A DNA stretch of 64,000 nt from Phycisphaerales bacterium (GTDB lineage: Bacteria; Planctomycetota; Phycisphaerae; Phycisphaerales; UBA1924). Both the position numbers and the translations under genes were made by a program. Below, piece by piece: positions 57,941 through 64,000 of the stretch. The notes under the pieces are model-generated. The model had not been told where the DNA came from and did not search any database. It was given only the letters and a program-made list of their open reading frames with translations. The stretch lies in contig JAHDXL010000004.1 of assembly GCA_023382935.1 (NCBI GenBank), positions 394,375-458,374 of the forward strand, given 5' to 3'. The stretch's first letter is position 1, and each line of letters opens with the position of its first letter.

Positions 57941-58942
57941 ATGAATGCAGGGCGATGGGCGTTCGGCTGGTTCTTGACACTCGCGCTCGCGATTCCAGGT
58001 TCGTTGGCCTCGAGCCAGGTCTTCACGGCTCCGGACGTGCCGACCATGGCCGAAATGGCCGTCGCCGGCGCGAATCCGATCGATCCGGAGTTGGTGCCGT
58101 ACTGGCAACTGGTTCACAATCAGCAGGAAATCTTCGCCGACGTCTTCCATCACCCCTGGACAAAGTACGACACTTATCTCCCGCTGGCCGGCTGGGCGCA
58201 CGGGGACTACACGGATACCACCGGCGTGACGCGTTCGGGCGAGGAGTTCGGGATCGATGTTGTGCTGGCCGTCACTGCGGACCTGGAGCACGATGAAGGC
58301 ATCGACGAGGAGGTGCGTGACCAACTTCTCGCCATGCAGTTCGAGTGGTCGTGGGTGGCGGCTTACCTGAGCGGGCCGCAAGGCACCGTGCCCATTGTCG
58401 GCATCCTCATGTCGATGGTCGCAAATGGCGAACAGTCACACCATCTACTGATCACGCAGCGGCTCGAGGCGTCTGCGATGGCCGACCTTGAGGCGCAGCA
58501 GGACTATTACTACGGCAGATCCCTGCCGTCGATCCTGTGCGCGGATGCAAACGGTGAGCCCGTGACGACCGATCCGCTGTACGATACCTGTATGCTCAGT
58601 GTGCAGGCTGGGTACGCACGTGAGCGCGAGTGCCTCCGAGGGCAGGTGATCGTGGGTCAGATCATCGGAATCGGATTCACGGCGGGTTGTTGGGCCATCA
58701 ATTTGACCGGCGGCGGGATCGCTTCTCCCGTGTGCTTTGCAGTAACCGGTGCGTGGCTTGGTTATTCGCTCTGCATGGCTGCAAAAAACCACGACCTGTG
58801 GGCGGCTCTTCAGTATGCTCAGTCGTGCTGCTGCACATCGCTGCAATGCCGCTTCACCACTCCATCAGGATGCGCGGACATCACGACGTGTGACATTCCG
58901 TATATTATTTGTGATGACGTGGCCTGTGCCCCGTTCTTTTGA
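57941..58942 (+). CDS. Exported protein with hydrophobic segment and Cys-rich C-terminal tail
   Basis: A 333-residue protein with strong ribosome site (AAAGGAGAA). The signal peptide is about 1-25 (WFLTLALAIPGSLASSQVFT). A helical middle follows (MAEMAVAGANPIDPELVPYW, AMQFEWSWVAAYLSGPQG), then two Gly-rich hydrophobic stretches at about 235-285 (VIVGQIIGIGFTAGCWAINL, ASPVCFAVTGAWLGYSLCMA). It ends in a Cys-rich tail: SCCCTSLQC, then PSGCADITTCDIPYIICDDV and ACAPFF. The tail has eight Cys, and a copy of it recurs at 59209-59313. No family is recognised. The sequence is visibly less GC-rich than its neighbours, so transfer is possible. Confidence 0.72.
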   Translation: MNAGRWAFGWFLTLALAIPGSLASSQVFTAPDVPTMAEMAVAGANPIDPELVPYWQLVHNQQEIFADVFHHPWTKYDTYLPLAGWAHGDYTDTTGVTRSGEEFGIDVVLAVTADLEHDEGIDEEVRDQLLAMQFEWSWVAAYLSGPQGTVPIVGILMSMVANGEQSHHLLITQRLEASAMADLEAQQDYYYGRSLPSILCADANGEPVTTDPLYDTCMLSVQAGYARERECLRGQVIVGQIIGIGFTAGCWAINLTGGGIASPVCFAVTGAWLGYSLCMAAKNHDLWAALQYAQSCCCTSLQCRFTTPSGCADITTCDIPYIICDDVACAPFF

Positions 58943-58950
58943 GGTTATTG

Positions 58951-59148
58951 ATGCTGAACTGGCTCTACATCACAATGACTGTCTTGGGTGGGATCGGAAT
59001 AGGCCTTTGCGTCATCGGCATCGGCCTTTGGTTTCGGTACGAGAATAACCACAAGCGGCTTCAACAAATGCTCGGGCTTTTTGCCTTCTGCATCGGCATT
59101 GCGATCGCGTCGCTCCTCTTGTGGGACCTTCGCAACGGTGCAACGTGA
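58951..59148 (+). CDS. Small two-helix membrane protein, copy 1
   Basis: A 65-residue protein: helix 1 (ITMTVLGGIGIGLCVIGIGL), a polar loop WFRYENNHKRLQQ, and helix 2 (GLFAFCIGIAIASLLLWDL). It starts 8 nt after the Cys-rich gene, with GAGG in front. It aligns without gaps to the 66-residue protein at 59324-59524 (about one residue in four identical, including the Cys of helix 1, the Trp and the RLQ of the loop). Confidence 0.6.
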   Translation: MLNWLYITMTVLGGIGIGLCVIGIGLWFRYENNHKRLQQMLGLFAFCIGIAIASLLLWDLRNGAT

Positions 59149-59208
59149 CTTCATAGTTCGAGTGTTTGGATGACCAAGCCGTTGCTCTTCCCATCGAAGG
59201 GTTGTACG

Positions 59209-59313
59209 ATGCTTCAACGTTGCAGTACCGGGCAACCCGGATGTACGGAGATATCGACCTGCGGCATTCCCATGATCTTCTGCGACGGTGTCGTGTGTAC
59301 TGCACTGTTCTAG
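59209..59313 (+). CDS. Short Cys-rich peptide, copy of the upstream tail
   Basis: A 34-residue frame, MLQRCSTGQPGCTEISTCGI then PMIFCDGVVCTALF. It matches the end of the 57941 protein: LQ.C, GC..I.TC.IP.I.CD.V.C...F. AAGGG precedes ATG 59209 at ribosome-site spacing; in-frame ATG 59170 would add 13 residues. It has no signal peptide, so it may be a stranded tail left by a partial tandem duplication, or an independent small peptide. The small membrane protein behind it repeats too. Confidence 0.5.
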   Translation: MLQRCSTGQPGCTEISTCGIPMIFCDGVVCTALF

Positions 59314-59323
59314 GAGAGGCGTG

Positions 59324-59524
59324 ATGCTGGCTTCCATCCCGTACATTGGCGCTGTGCTCGCGGCTGCCGACATGACGATCTGCCTGGCGGGGTGGGTGCA
59401 GTGGAAGCAATACGGCAAGTCGCGAATGCGCCTCCAGATCTGGTTGGCCGCCATATCGTTTGTCATCCTGCTCATGATGTTCGGGTTGATCTGGTGGATG
59501 GCGGCCGCGTCGGCGCCAGCGTGA
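59324..59524 (+). CDS. Small two-helix membrane protein, copy 2
   Basis: A 66-residue protein with helix 1 (YIGAVLAAADMTICLAGWVQ), loop WKQYGKSRMRLQ and helix 2 (IWLAAISFVILLMMFGLIWW). TAGGAGAGG gives a good ribosome site that overlaps the stop of the Cys-rich peptide. It is paralogous to the 58951 protein, and each follows a Cys-rich tail. Function unknown. Confidence 0.6.
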   Translation: MLASIPYIGAVLAAADMTICLAGWVQWKQYGKSRMRLQIWLAAISFVILLMMFGLIWWMAAASAPA

Positions 59525-59663
59525 GTCCGCGGGCCGGGACTGACTTGGCATCGTCAGTTCTGGGGAAGCCTCGCCTTCGGTCGTTCGGGGCAGGCATTCG
59601 GCGAACCGGTTGCGCCGGAAGTGCGTAGTATTGGCTGGGCCGATGAGGCGCGATTGACAAGTT

Positions 59664-60014
59664 GGGGCCGACATGGTTTCGACCGGGCAGGGAAGGCTTG
59701 GTGTGGCGTGCCGAGGGGCGTGCTGGCCTCGTAAAAAGCACGCAAACTCAATGACTGCCGAACCGCAGTACGCTCTGGCGGCCTAACAGTGCCGTCGATC
59801 CGCTGCCTGACGCCCGATGGGGCGGCGGATCCAGACATCGGGCTGGCATGACCGGGGCGCAGCCGGCCGGTCGTGCGAGGAGGTTCACCGGACGCTGAGC
59901 GACAACGCAGGCCGTCGGTGGCCGGCGTCAAGCCCAGAATGAAAACGCCGACTACGCACGTAGAAGCACCCTGCTGACTGCTCTGGGACGGGGGTTCGAT
60001 TCCCCCCGGCTCCA
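59664..60014 (+). ncRNA. ssrA: Transfer-messenger RNA (tmRNA)
   Basis: The 5' end GGGGCCGACATGGTTTCGAC and 3' end GGTTCGATTCCCCCCGGCTC-CA form the tRNA-like half (GGGGCCG pairs with CGGCTCC; CCA is encoded). The tag frame at 59742-59786 starts GCA AAC TCA and ends GCC TAA, giving ANSMTAEPQYALAA with the usual ALAA end. Length of 351 nt is normal. It rescues stalled ribosomes with SmpB. The 3' end is the boundary of the island that follows. Confidence 0.95.
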
Positions 60015-60560
60015 TTCTTCCGAAACACCGGGACTTGCGGAAACGAGCCGCAAGTCCCGGAAATCTGCGGAGTTCCGCGCTTCGGCCCGCTCCGCGTCAT
60101 TCCCCTGTTTCCGCTCGTTTCCGGCCCCATCCGACGCCTTCCGCTGCGCCTGGCGCTGCGCGCAGGCCGTGGCCTTGGCCGCACGCTCGAAGAGTTCATC
60201 GGGCACGGCGTTGGCGTAGTGCTTCCCGCTGATGGTGATGCTGTGCCCGATCCACCGGCTCACGGCGAACTGCGGGAAGGTCATCGCCCATTCCTTCTCG
60301 CAAGACGAGCGCAGCGTCTGCCACAACCGCGCCCACGGCTCGACGCTCGCCTTCGCCCAGATGCGACGCACGCGGCGGATGACGGCCCCCTTGCCGCCGA
60401 TGGTGACCAGCGGCGTCTCGCCCTCGCCCCCCCACGGCATCGACTCGAAGCGTTCCCGCAGCAGCGCCATCAACTTCGGCGTGATCGGGACCACCCGCTC
60501 GTCGTGGCCTTCCCACCGCTCGGTCTTGGGGCTGTGGACGGTCAGGCGTGCCCGGTGCGA
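59952..60560 (-). pseudogene. Truncated tyrosine-type integrase at the tmRNA 3' end
   Basis: Only the C-terminal catalytic half survives: RLTVHSPKTERWEGHDERVV, VRRIWAKASVEPWARLWQTL-RSSCE (R-box), VSRWIGHSITISGKHYANAV (HxxR-like box and the Tyr). Upstream of about 60560 the frame loses similarity and has no good start. The core-binding half and the first catalytic Arg region are missing. The reading frame ends antisense inside tmRNA (GESNPRP), as is common for integrases sitting at their own attachment site. It is probably inactive. Confidence 0.8.
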
Positions 60561-60573
60561 CAGGGGCGAGACT

Positions 60574-60762
60574 TCACTCGGCGCGGAGAAAAATGTGTCC
60601 GACGCGCCGCGTCGGCCCTTCGACGCCGCGCGTTGGGCCTTGAACGCTCTGCTTCGAGCCTTCCACGGTCTTCGTAGCCGCTCTCACGCTCAGCGTTCGC
60701 CCGTCGACGCAGGCTGGGAAACCAACGACGAGTAACGTTGAACCCTCGACTCCGATCGTCAT
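60574..60762 (-). CDS. Small heptad-repeat protein (doubtful gene)
   Basis: This frame reads eight near-heptads: GMTIGVE (the ATG falls inside this unit), GSTLLVV, GFPACVD, GRTLSVR, AATKTVE, GSKQSVQ, GPTRGVE, GPTRRVG, then HIFLRAE and stop. The pattern is G-x-T-x-x-V-[ED]. The frame extends further upstream to 60945, but that part overlaps the start of the divergent gene. Regular spacing with preserved Gly and Val suggests past or present coding. No ribosome site is evident and no family is recognised. Confidence 0.35.
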   Translation of the reverse strand: MTIGVEGSTLLVVGFPACVDGRTLSVRAATKTVEGSKQSVQGPTRGVEGPTRRVGHIFLRAE

Positions 60763-60765
60763 ACC
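60598..60765. repeat. Degenerate 21-nt tandem repeats (eight units)
   Basis: Eight consecutive 21-nt units can be laid out on the plus strand, for example TTCGACGCCGCGCG-TTGGGCC (60619-60639) and TTGAACGCTCTGCT-TCGAGCC (60640-60660). The loose consensus is TTCGACGC-N3-GCGTT-N2-GCC. A ninth, weaker unit may extend to 60786. Units differ at many third positions of the minus-strand heptad frame. Confidence 0.6.
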
Positions 60766-60852
60766 TGCCACATTCGCCGTTGCCCATGCCGGAGTGTTTC
60801 CTCTTGGCGGGGTTGTAGGGGGGCAGCCCCTGCGCCAGCGGGAGATGTTCGG

Positions 60853-60858
60853 TATACT
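60853..60858 (+). promoter_or_regulatory. Putative -10 box, leaderless island cargo gene
   Basis: TATACT lies 6 nt before ATG 60865, the same sequence and spacing as at 21411-21416. No ribosome site is present. Confidence 0.5.
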
Positions 60859-60864
60859 TCGGTC

Positions 60865-62163
60865 ATGGCGAAGAAGCCGTATCCGACGAGCGAAACCGAG
60901 AAAACCGAAAGCACTGCCGCCAAGCCCAATCCCGCCGAGGGACACGCTGCCGGGGCGGGCGGAAGCACCGTGGGTACGGGAAGGGGACCCGGAGGCTCGC
61001 GCGGCTCTCGATCACGCAAGCGCAAAGCAGTGAAGACGACCGGGGCGACCAAGCCTGGGACGAACAGCCGGGGTGGAAGCCGCGCGCAGCGCCCGTTCCC
61101 CGCTCGCACGCTGGAAGAAGCACTGACAGTTCCAAAGGCGATCCGGGAGAAGAACAACGGGAAGGAATGGGACAGCGATCAGGTCGCCCAAGCAACATTG
61201 GGCATCAAGAAAAATAACAACCGTTTTTACTACCTTGCTGCGGCATCGCGTGACTATGGCCTGACGGTTGGAGGGCGCGACACCGAGAAGGTTGCTCTCA
61301 CCCAACTTGGCCGCGACATTTTCTTTGCCGGGAACGAGGCAACCGCGCGTCAGAAGCGTATCGAGGCGTTCTTCTCTGTTGACATCTTCAAGAAGGTGTT
61401 CGACCACTACGGCTCGGGCAGACTTCCAGAAGACCAGTATCTCAATAACACGCTTCAGAGCGAGTTCGGGCTGGACAGCGAGTTTCACGCCGACTTCCGC
61501 CGCATCTTCGAGGCAAACTGCAAGTTCCTCGGCATCGAGAACGGTTTGGGCAAGGGCACAGCGACCGCCGAAGTAACCCGTTCAGAGCACGGAGCCGACA
61601 TCCGCGTCGTCGGTGAGGCCAAGGGCAAGTTTGACCGCACAGCCTTTGTCATCATGCCGTTTGTAGAGAAAGGACAAGCACAGCGTCCCAGCGGTTTCTT
61701 CAAGGAAGTGCTGACCCGGCTCATCACCCCGGCGGCGAATGAGGCGGGGTTCGCTGTTGAAACGGCTGAGCAGGACGGCAGCGACGTGATCCAGTCCACG
61801 ATCATCAATCAGTTGCTCAAGAGCGACAACCTGGTGATCGCCGACCTCACGGACCACAACCCCAACGTGCTGTTCGAACTCGGCATCCGCATCGCCAAGG
61901 AGTTTCCGGTCGCGCTCATCAAGGCGGACGGCACGGGACGCATCTTCGACGTGGACAACATGATGCGAGTGCTGGCATACTCGCCGAATCTCTGGCCTTC
62001 CACCGTCGAAAACGACCTGCCGAAACTCAGCAGGCACATCAAAGCCGCATGGGACAACCGCACGACCGGCAAGAACTACATGCAGATTCTCACCAATGCC
62101 CAGCCCGCGGCGATGATCGAGGCGAAGCCTGCCGCGGCGGCCGTTGCTGCGGCGACCACATAG
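60865..62163 (+). CDS. Winged-helix plus deoxyribosyltransferase/TIR-like protein (candidate defence effector)
   Basis: A 432-residue protein. Residues 1-80 are disordered, Gly/Ser/Lys/Arg-rich. Residues about 82-215 form a helical, winged-helix-like domain (RTLEEALTVPKAIREKNNGK, FYYLAAASRDYGLTVGGRDT, KVALTQLGRDIFFAGNEATA), in the manner of DUF5343-type sensor domains. From about 258 a Rossmann-like domain shows AFVIMPF, then VIQSTIINQLLKSDNLVIAD and LTDHNPNVLFELGIRIAK. That pattern (IMPF..ADLT..NPNV.FELG) marks nucleoside 2-deoxyribosyltransferase/TIR-like proteins, many of which are suspected NAD- or nucleotide-cleaving effectors. It lies on the ssrA island, 9 nt before a small winged-helix gene. 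An Ala-rich tail ends it. A role in phage defence is inference. Confidence 0.7.
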   Translation: MAKKPYPTSETEKTESTAAKPNPAEGHAAGAGGSTVGTGRGPGGSRGSRSRKRKAVKTTGATKPGTNSRGGSRAQRPFPARTLEEALTVPKAIREKNNGKEWDSDQVAQATLGIKKNNNRFYYLAAASRDYGLTVGGRDTEKVALTQLGRDIFFAGNEATARQKRIEAFFSVDIFKKVFDHYGSGRLPEDQYLNNTLQSEFGLDSEFHADFRRIFEANCKFLGIENGLGKGTATAEVTRSEHGADIRVVGEAKGKFDRTAFVIMPFVEKGQAQRPSGFFKEVLTRLITPAANEAGFAVETAEQDGSDVIQSTIINQLLKSDNLVIADLTDHNPNVLFELGIRIAKEFPVALIKADGTGRIFDVDNMMRVLAYSPNLWPSTVENDLPKLSRHIKAAWDNRTTGKNYMQILTNAQPAAMIEAKPAAAAVAAATT

Positions 62164-62171
62164 CGCGACAC

Positions 62172-62402
62172 ATGAAGTGGAAAGACGCGGTTCGGCAAGC
62201 AATCGTGCGGCTGGCAAGCAGTCGCCCCGGGAAAGTGTTCTCGCTCGCGGAACTGCGCGAAGCCGAGTTGGCAAGGATCGTTCGTGACACCGGCTCGCGC
62301 GGCGCAACACCGGAACGCACGCTCGAACGCGAGTGCCAGGAACTCCGCGACCTCGGGTTCATCGAGTTCGTGGACAACGACGGAACCTACAGGCTCAGGT
62401 GA
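62172..62402 (+). CDS. Small winged-helix protein, Dam-replacing-type C-terminal domain
   Basis: A 76-residue protein from ATG 62172. KWKDAVRQAIVRLASSRPGK, FSLAELREAELARIV and LERECQELRDLGFIEFVDND match the winged-helix module found at the end of Dam-replacing-type restriction enzymes and some defence proteins. No nuclease domain accompanies it. It follows the TIR-like gene by 8 nt and its end overlaps the convergent primase by 8 nt. It may regulate or partner the upstream effector. Confidence 0.62.
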   Translation: MKWKDAVRQAIVRLASSRPGKVFSLAELREAELARIVRDTGSRGATPERTLERECQELRDLGFIEFVDNDGTYRLR

Positions 62403-63660
62403 TGCGGTGCCGCTGGGCCGCGGCGGCGATCACCGGGCGCATCTCGCGGCCCTTGTCCGCCTCCCACTTCAGGATCGGCCGCAGCAGTTCCGCCAGCACC
62501 GCTGACTTACGCGTGCCCGGCTCGGAGAGCACCAGCGCCCACAGCGGGGCTGGCTCGATGTGATCGCCATGCCCGCGGACGCACGCGACGTTGCAGAGGC
62601 ACGCCGACGCGACCGCCATGCCCAGCAGGGCGGCCATGTCCGGCGGCGTCTGTGTCGAGCGGGCCAGGTCGGCGAAGTACTCGCGGATTTCAGCGGTGGC
62701 GGCGGGGAACAGCGCGGCGAGGTCGAACGCGGGGCGCTCATCCGGCTTGTCGTGATCAGGTGCCAGGGGTGCAACCGGCGCCGTCGCCACGGCCAAGGCG
62801 TCGACCCTCTCATGCACCGCCTCGGCATCGCCCCCTTCCATCGCCAGCACATCAACGAGGTCACCACCTGGTGGAATCGCGGGCCAGTTTTCGGCGAGTC
62901 GAGCGGTGCGGACTTCTTGTGCGCCAGCGGCTTGGCAGAGCAGCGCGACTTCATCGGCGTAGGCATCGCCCGCGGCATCGTGGTCGGGAATGATGACGGC
63001 GACCTTGCCCTTCATCACGGACCAGTCGGACTTGCCCGCCGCCTTGCTGCCGCCAGCGCTTGTCGTGGCGACGAGGCCGATGGCCCGGGCCGCGTCCACG
63101 CACTTCTCGCCCTCCACGATGTAAACCCACGCTCCTTCGGGCAGTCGGGACAACTCCGGCAGGTTCAGAAGCGGCCGCGGCTCGGGCATTGCTGCGATCA
63201 CCCAGCCATCACCCCGGCGACTGATCGGGCGCACGATCTTCCCACCCACGGGCGGATTCCAACGGACCACCTCTCCAACGGAAACACCTTGCGAGTCGGT
63301 GTAGGCCCAGCGTGCAGAAAACGACCCGTGCTTCCGCTCCATCACCGCGATCGCATCGTCGGCGGTGGCGAAGGTCGTGTCGCTCGCGTTGTTCCGTTGG
63401 GCGGCAAGTCTCATCGTTTCGCCCATCGGCGTGGGCATGAGGTCCCTCATTGCCATGCCGAGCGTGACGACGATCGCCTCCGTTGGGCACCCGGCGTGGC
63501 AATGCAGGAGAACACGAGCGTCCGTGCCGATGCCGATCGAGAGCGAGGGATCGCGGTCGTCGTGCGCGGGGCACCGGGCCGACCATGCCTCGCCGTGTCG
63601 CTTGGGCGTGCAGCCCGCCCGCGTGAGGGCGTCGAGCACCGCAGCAATGGGCTCACCCAT
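62395..63660 (-). CDS. Toprim/DUF3987 primase-helicase, truncated C-terminus
   Basis: A 421-residue protein. The zinc-finger-like N-terminus is WSARCPAHDDRDPSLSIGIG with LLHCHAGCPTEA. The Toprim domain is VYIVEGEKCVDAARAIGLVA and VAVIIPDHDAAGDAYADEVA (Glu and DxD kept). A DUF3987 start follows (MAALLGMAVASACLCNVACV, LWALVLSEPGTRKSAVLAEL), with an altered P-loop (Arg for the second Gly). It stops at AAAAQRHRIT, some 300 residues before a DUF3987 helicase normally ends, so the ATPase domain is cut. It replicates or mobilises islands when whole. It overlaps the excisionase gene by 8 nt. Confidence 0.8.
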   Translation of the reverse strand: MGEPIAAVLDALTRAGCTPKRHGEAWSARCPAHDDRDPSLSIGIGTDARVLLHCHAGCPTEAIVVTLGMAMRDLMPTPMGETMRLAAQRNNASDTTFATADDAIAVMERKHGSFSARWAYTDSQGVSVGEVVRWNPPVGGKIVRPISRRGDGWVIAAMPEPRPLLNLPELSRLPEGAWVYIVEGEKCVDAARAIGLVATTSAGGSKAAGKSDWSVMKGKVAVIIPDHDAAGDAYADEVALLCQAAGAQEVRTARLAENWPAIPPGGDLVDVLAMEGGDAEAVHERVDALAVATAPVAPLAPDHDKPDERPAFDLAALFPAATAEIREYFADLARSTQTPPDMAALLGMAVASACLCNVACVRGHGDHIEPAPLWALVLSEPGTRKSAVLAELLRPILKWEADKGREMRPVIAAAAQRHRIT

Positions 63661-63844
63661 GTCCCACCCCCTGCGTCGCACGCTTCGCTCGATCGATGAA
63701 GCGCCGCAGGTCCGCCGGATCGATCCTCACGCTGCGCCCGAAGCGCACCGCGGGCAGCGTCCCGGCCTGCACGAGAGTCCAGACGGTGCGGGGCGTGACG
63801 CCGAGTACCGTCGCCGCCTCGCGATAGCTGAGGAGCGGGTGCAT
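63653..63844 (-). CDS. Excisionase-type helix-turn-helix protein
   Basis: A 63-residue MerR-like HTH protein: MHPLLSYREAATVLGVTPRT and VWTLVQAGTLPAVRFGRSVR, then IDPADLRRFIDRAKR, as in Xis/DNA-binding family proteins of integrative elements. ATG 63844 is preferred because GGAGGT lies 9 nt before it; an open frame continues to 63922. It probably regulates integrase direction or island genes and is first in an operon with the primase. Confidence 0.82.
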   Translation of the reverse strand: MHPLLSYREAATVLGVTPRTVWTLVQAGTLPAVRFGRSVRIDPADLRRFIDRAKRATQGVGHG

Positions 63845-63950
63845 GGTGTCCTGACCTCCGGTCATGTTCTTGAGCTCGTCCATGAGTGCGCACCCATCGC
63901 GCCGCCGCGATCGGCGCGGCATGCGTCATTCGTGATCCGTGTGACAGAAA

Positions 63951-63981
63951 GGCCGGGGGCAGCCCGCAACCGCCCCCGGCC
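63951..63981. terminator. Perfect ten-pair hairpin near the right edge
   Basis: GGCCGGGGGC (63951-63960) pairs with GCCCCCGGCC (63972-63981) around an 11-base loop. It may end a transcript entering from either side; no T-run is visible before the window ends. Confidence 0.45.
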
Positions 63982-64000
63982 CCACCAGCGCCGTCCGTTT

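Noticed and set aside
59738..59790. Alternative tmRNA resume at GCA 59738
   Set aside because: That frame runs on without a timely stop and lacks an ALAA-type end, while GCA 59742 gives a standard tag.
60598..60786. 21-nt repeats as a CRISPR array
   Set aside because: Units abut without spacers, are degenerate, and no cas gene is present.
60865..62163. Plain nucleoside-salvage deoxyribosyltransferase
   Set aside because: True salvage enzymes are about 150-190 residues; this one has a disordered head and a winged-helix-like domain and sits on an island. The salvage role cannot be fully excluded.

Overview
The window looks like a chromosome segment from a GC-rich member of the Planctomycetota, most likely class Phycisphaerae. 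Signs of this are several stand-alone type IV pseudopilin-like proteins (short leader, then FTLIELLVV and LLPAL.KAR), one of which keeps a C-terminal DGVRGRDW signature; a secreted protein with an [15 protein letters not shown]...RRR sorting tail of PEP-CTERM type; fused 2-oxoacid:ferredoxin oxidoreductase subunits; FloA/NfeD proteins; and DUF11, DUF4097 and DUF4349 proteins. Assignment is by family content only. Many genes have no Shine-Dalgarno sequence but carry a TANNNT hexamer 5-8 nt before the start codon, which suggests widespread leaderless transcription.

Layout. 0-3.7 kb: SpoVR, then a decayed stretch in which an IS5-type transposase remnant is fused in frame to a MauE-like membrane protein, followed by a frameshifted pseudopilin. 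3.7-15.7 kb: YpdA-like flavoprotein, an ECF sigma factor with its probable membrane partner, class I aldolase, a pseudopilin, UvrC without its C-terminal HhH region, 4-hydroxyphenylpyruvate dioxygenase, an amber-interrupted PD-(D/E)XK-like gene, a HAD phosphatase, DUF4112, a frameshifted DUF488 gene and GlyA. 15.8-24 kb: a two-gene 2-oxoacid:ferredoxin oxidoreductase, ChaN-like lipoprotein, phosphohexomutase, QueD/PTPS and polyphosphate kinase. 24-36 kb: a coiled-coil membrane protein, O-antigen ligase-like protein with a glycosyltransferase, M20 amidohydrolase, YchF, a PEP-CTERM-type protein, an EEP-family hydrolase, a Tat-exported Gfo/Idh/MocA oxidoreductase and a FUN14-like protein. 36-41.6 kb: tRNA-Arg(CCT), a lipoprotein/pseudopilin/membrane-protein operon, and a pseudopilin divergent from an operon for a Cys-rich exported protein, a LolA-like membrane-anchored protein and a MauE-like protein. 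41.7-57.7 kb: BFD-type ferredoxin, HAD hydrolase, DUF4097 lipoprotein, KamA-like radical SAM protein, GT2, ExbD, NfeD (long), NfeD (short), FloA, a TonB-like protein, GatA and GatC flanking a DUF2314 gene, IspD and a DUF11 lipoprotein ending at a strong terminator. 57.9-59.5 kb: an unusual Cys-rich exported protein whose tail, together with a small two-helix membrane protein, occurs twice in tandem. 59.66-64 kb: tmRNA (tag ANSMTAEPQYALAA) whose 3' end adjoins an island with a truncated integrase, a 21-nt heptad-repeat tract, a two-gene cargo (winged helix plus deoxyribosyltransferase/TIR-like protein, then a small winged-helix protein), a truncated Toprim/DUF3987 primase and an excisionase.

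Two places look most likely to hold something undescribed. One is the ssrA island cargo, a candidate defence pair lying between a truncated integrase and a truncated primase. The other is a recurring theme of Cys-rich exported proteins, with MauE-like and pseudopilin genes paired at 2.2-3.3 kb and again at 38.8-41.6 kb, and a tandemly duplicated Cys-rich tail at 58.8-59.3 kb. Functions proposed for these are inference from domain content and context.
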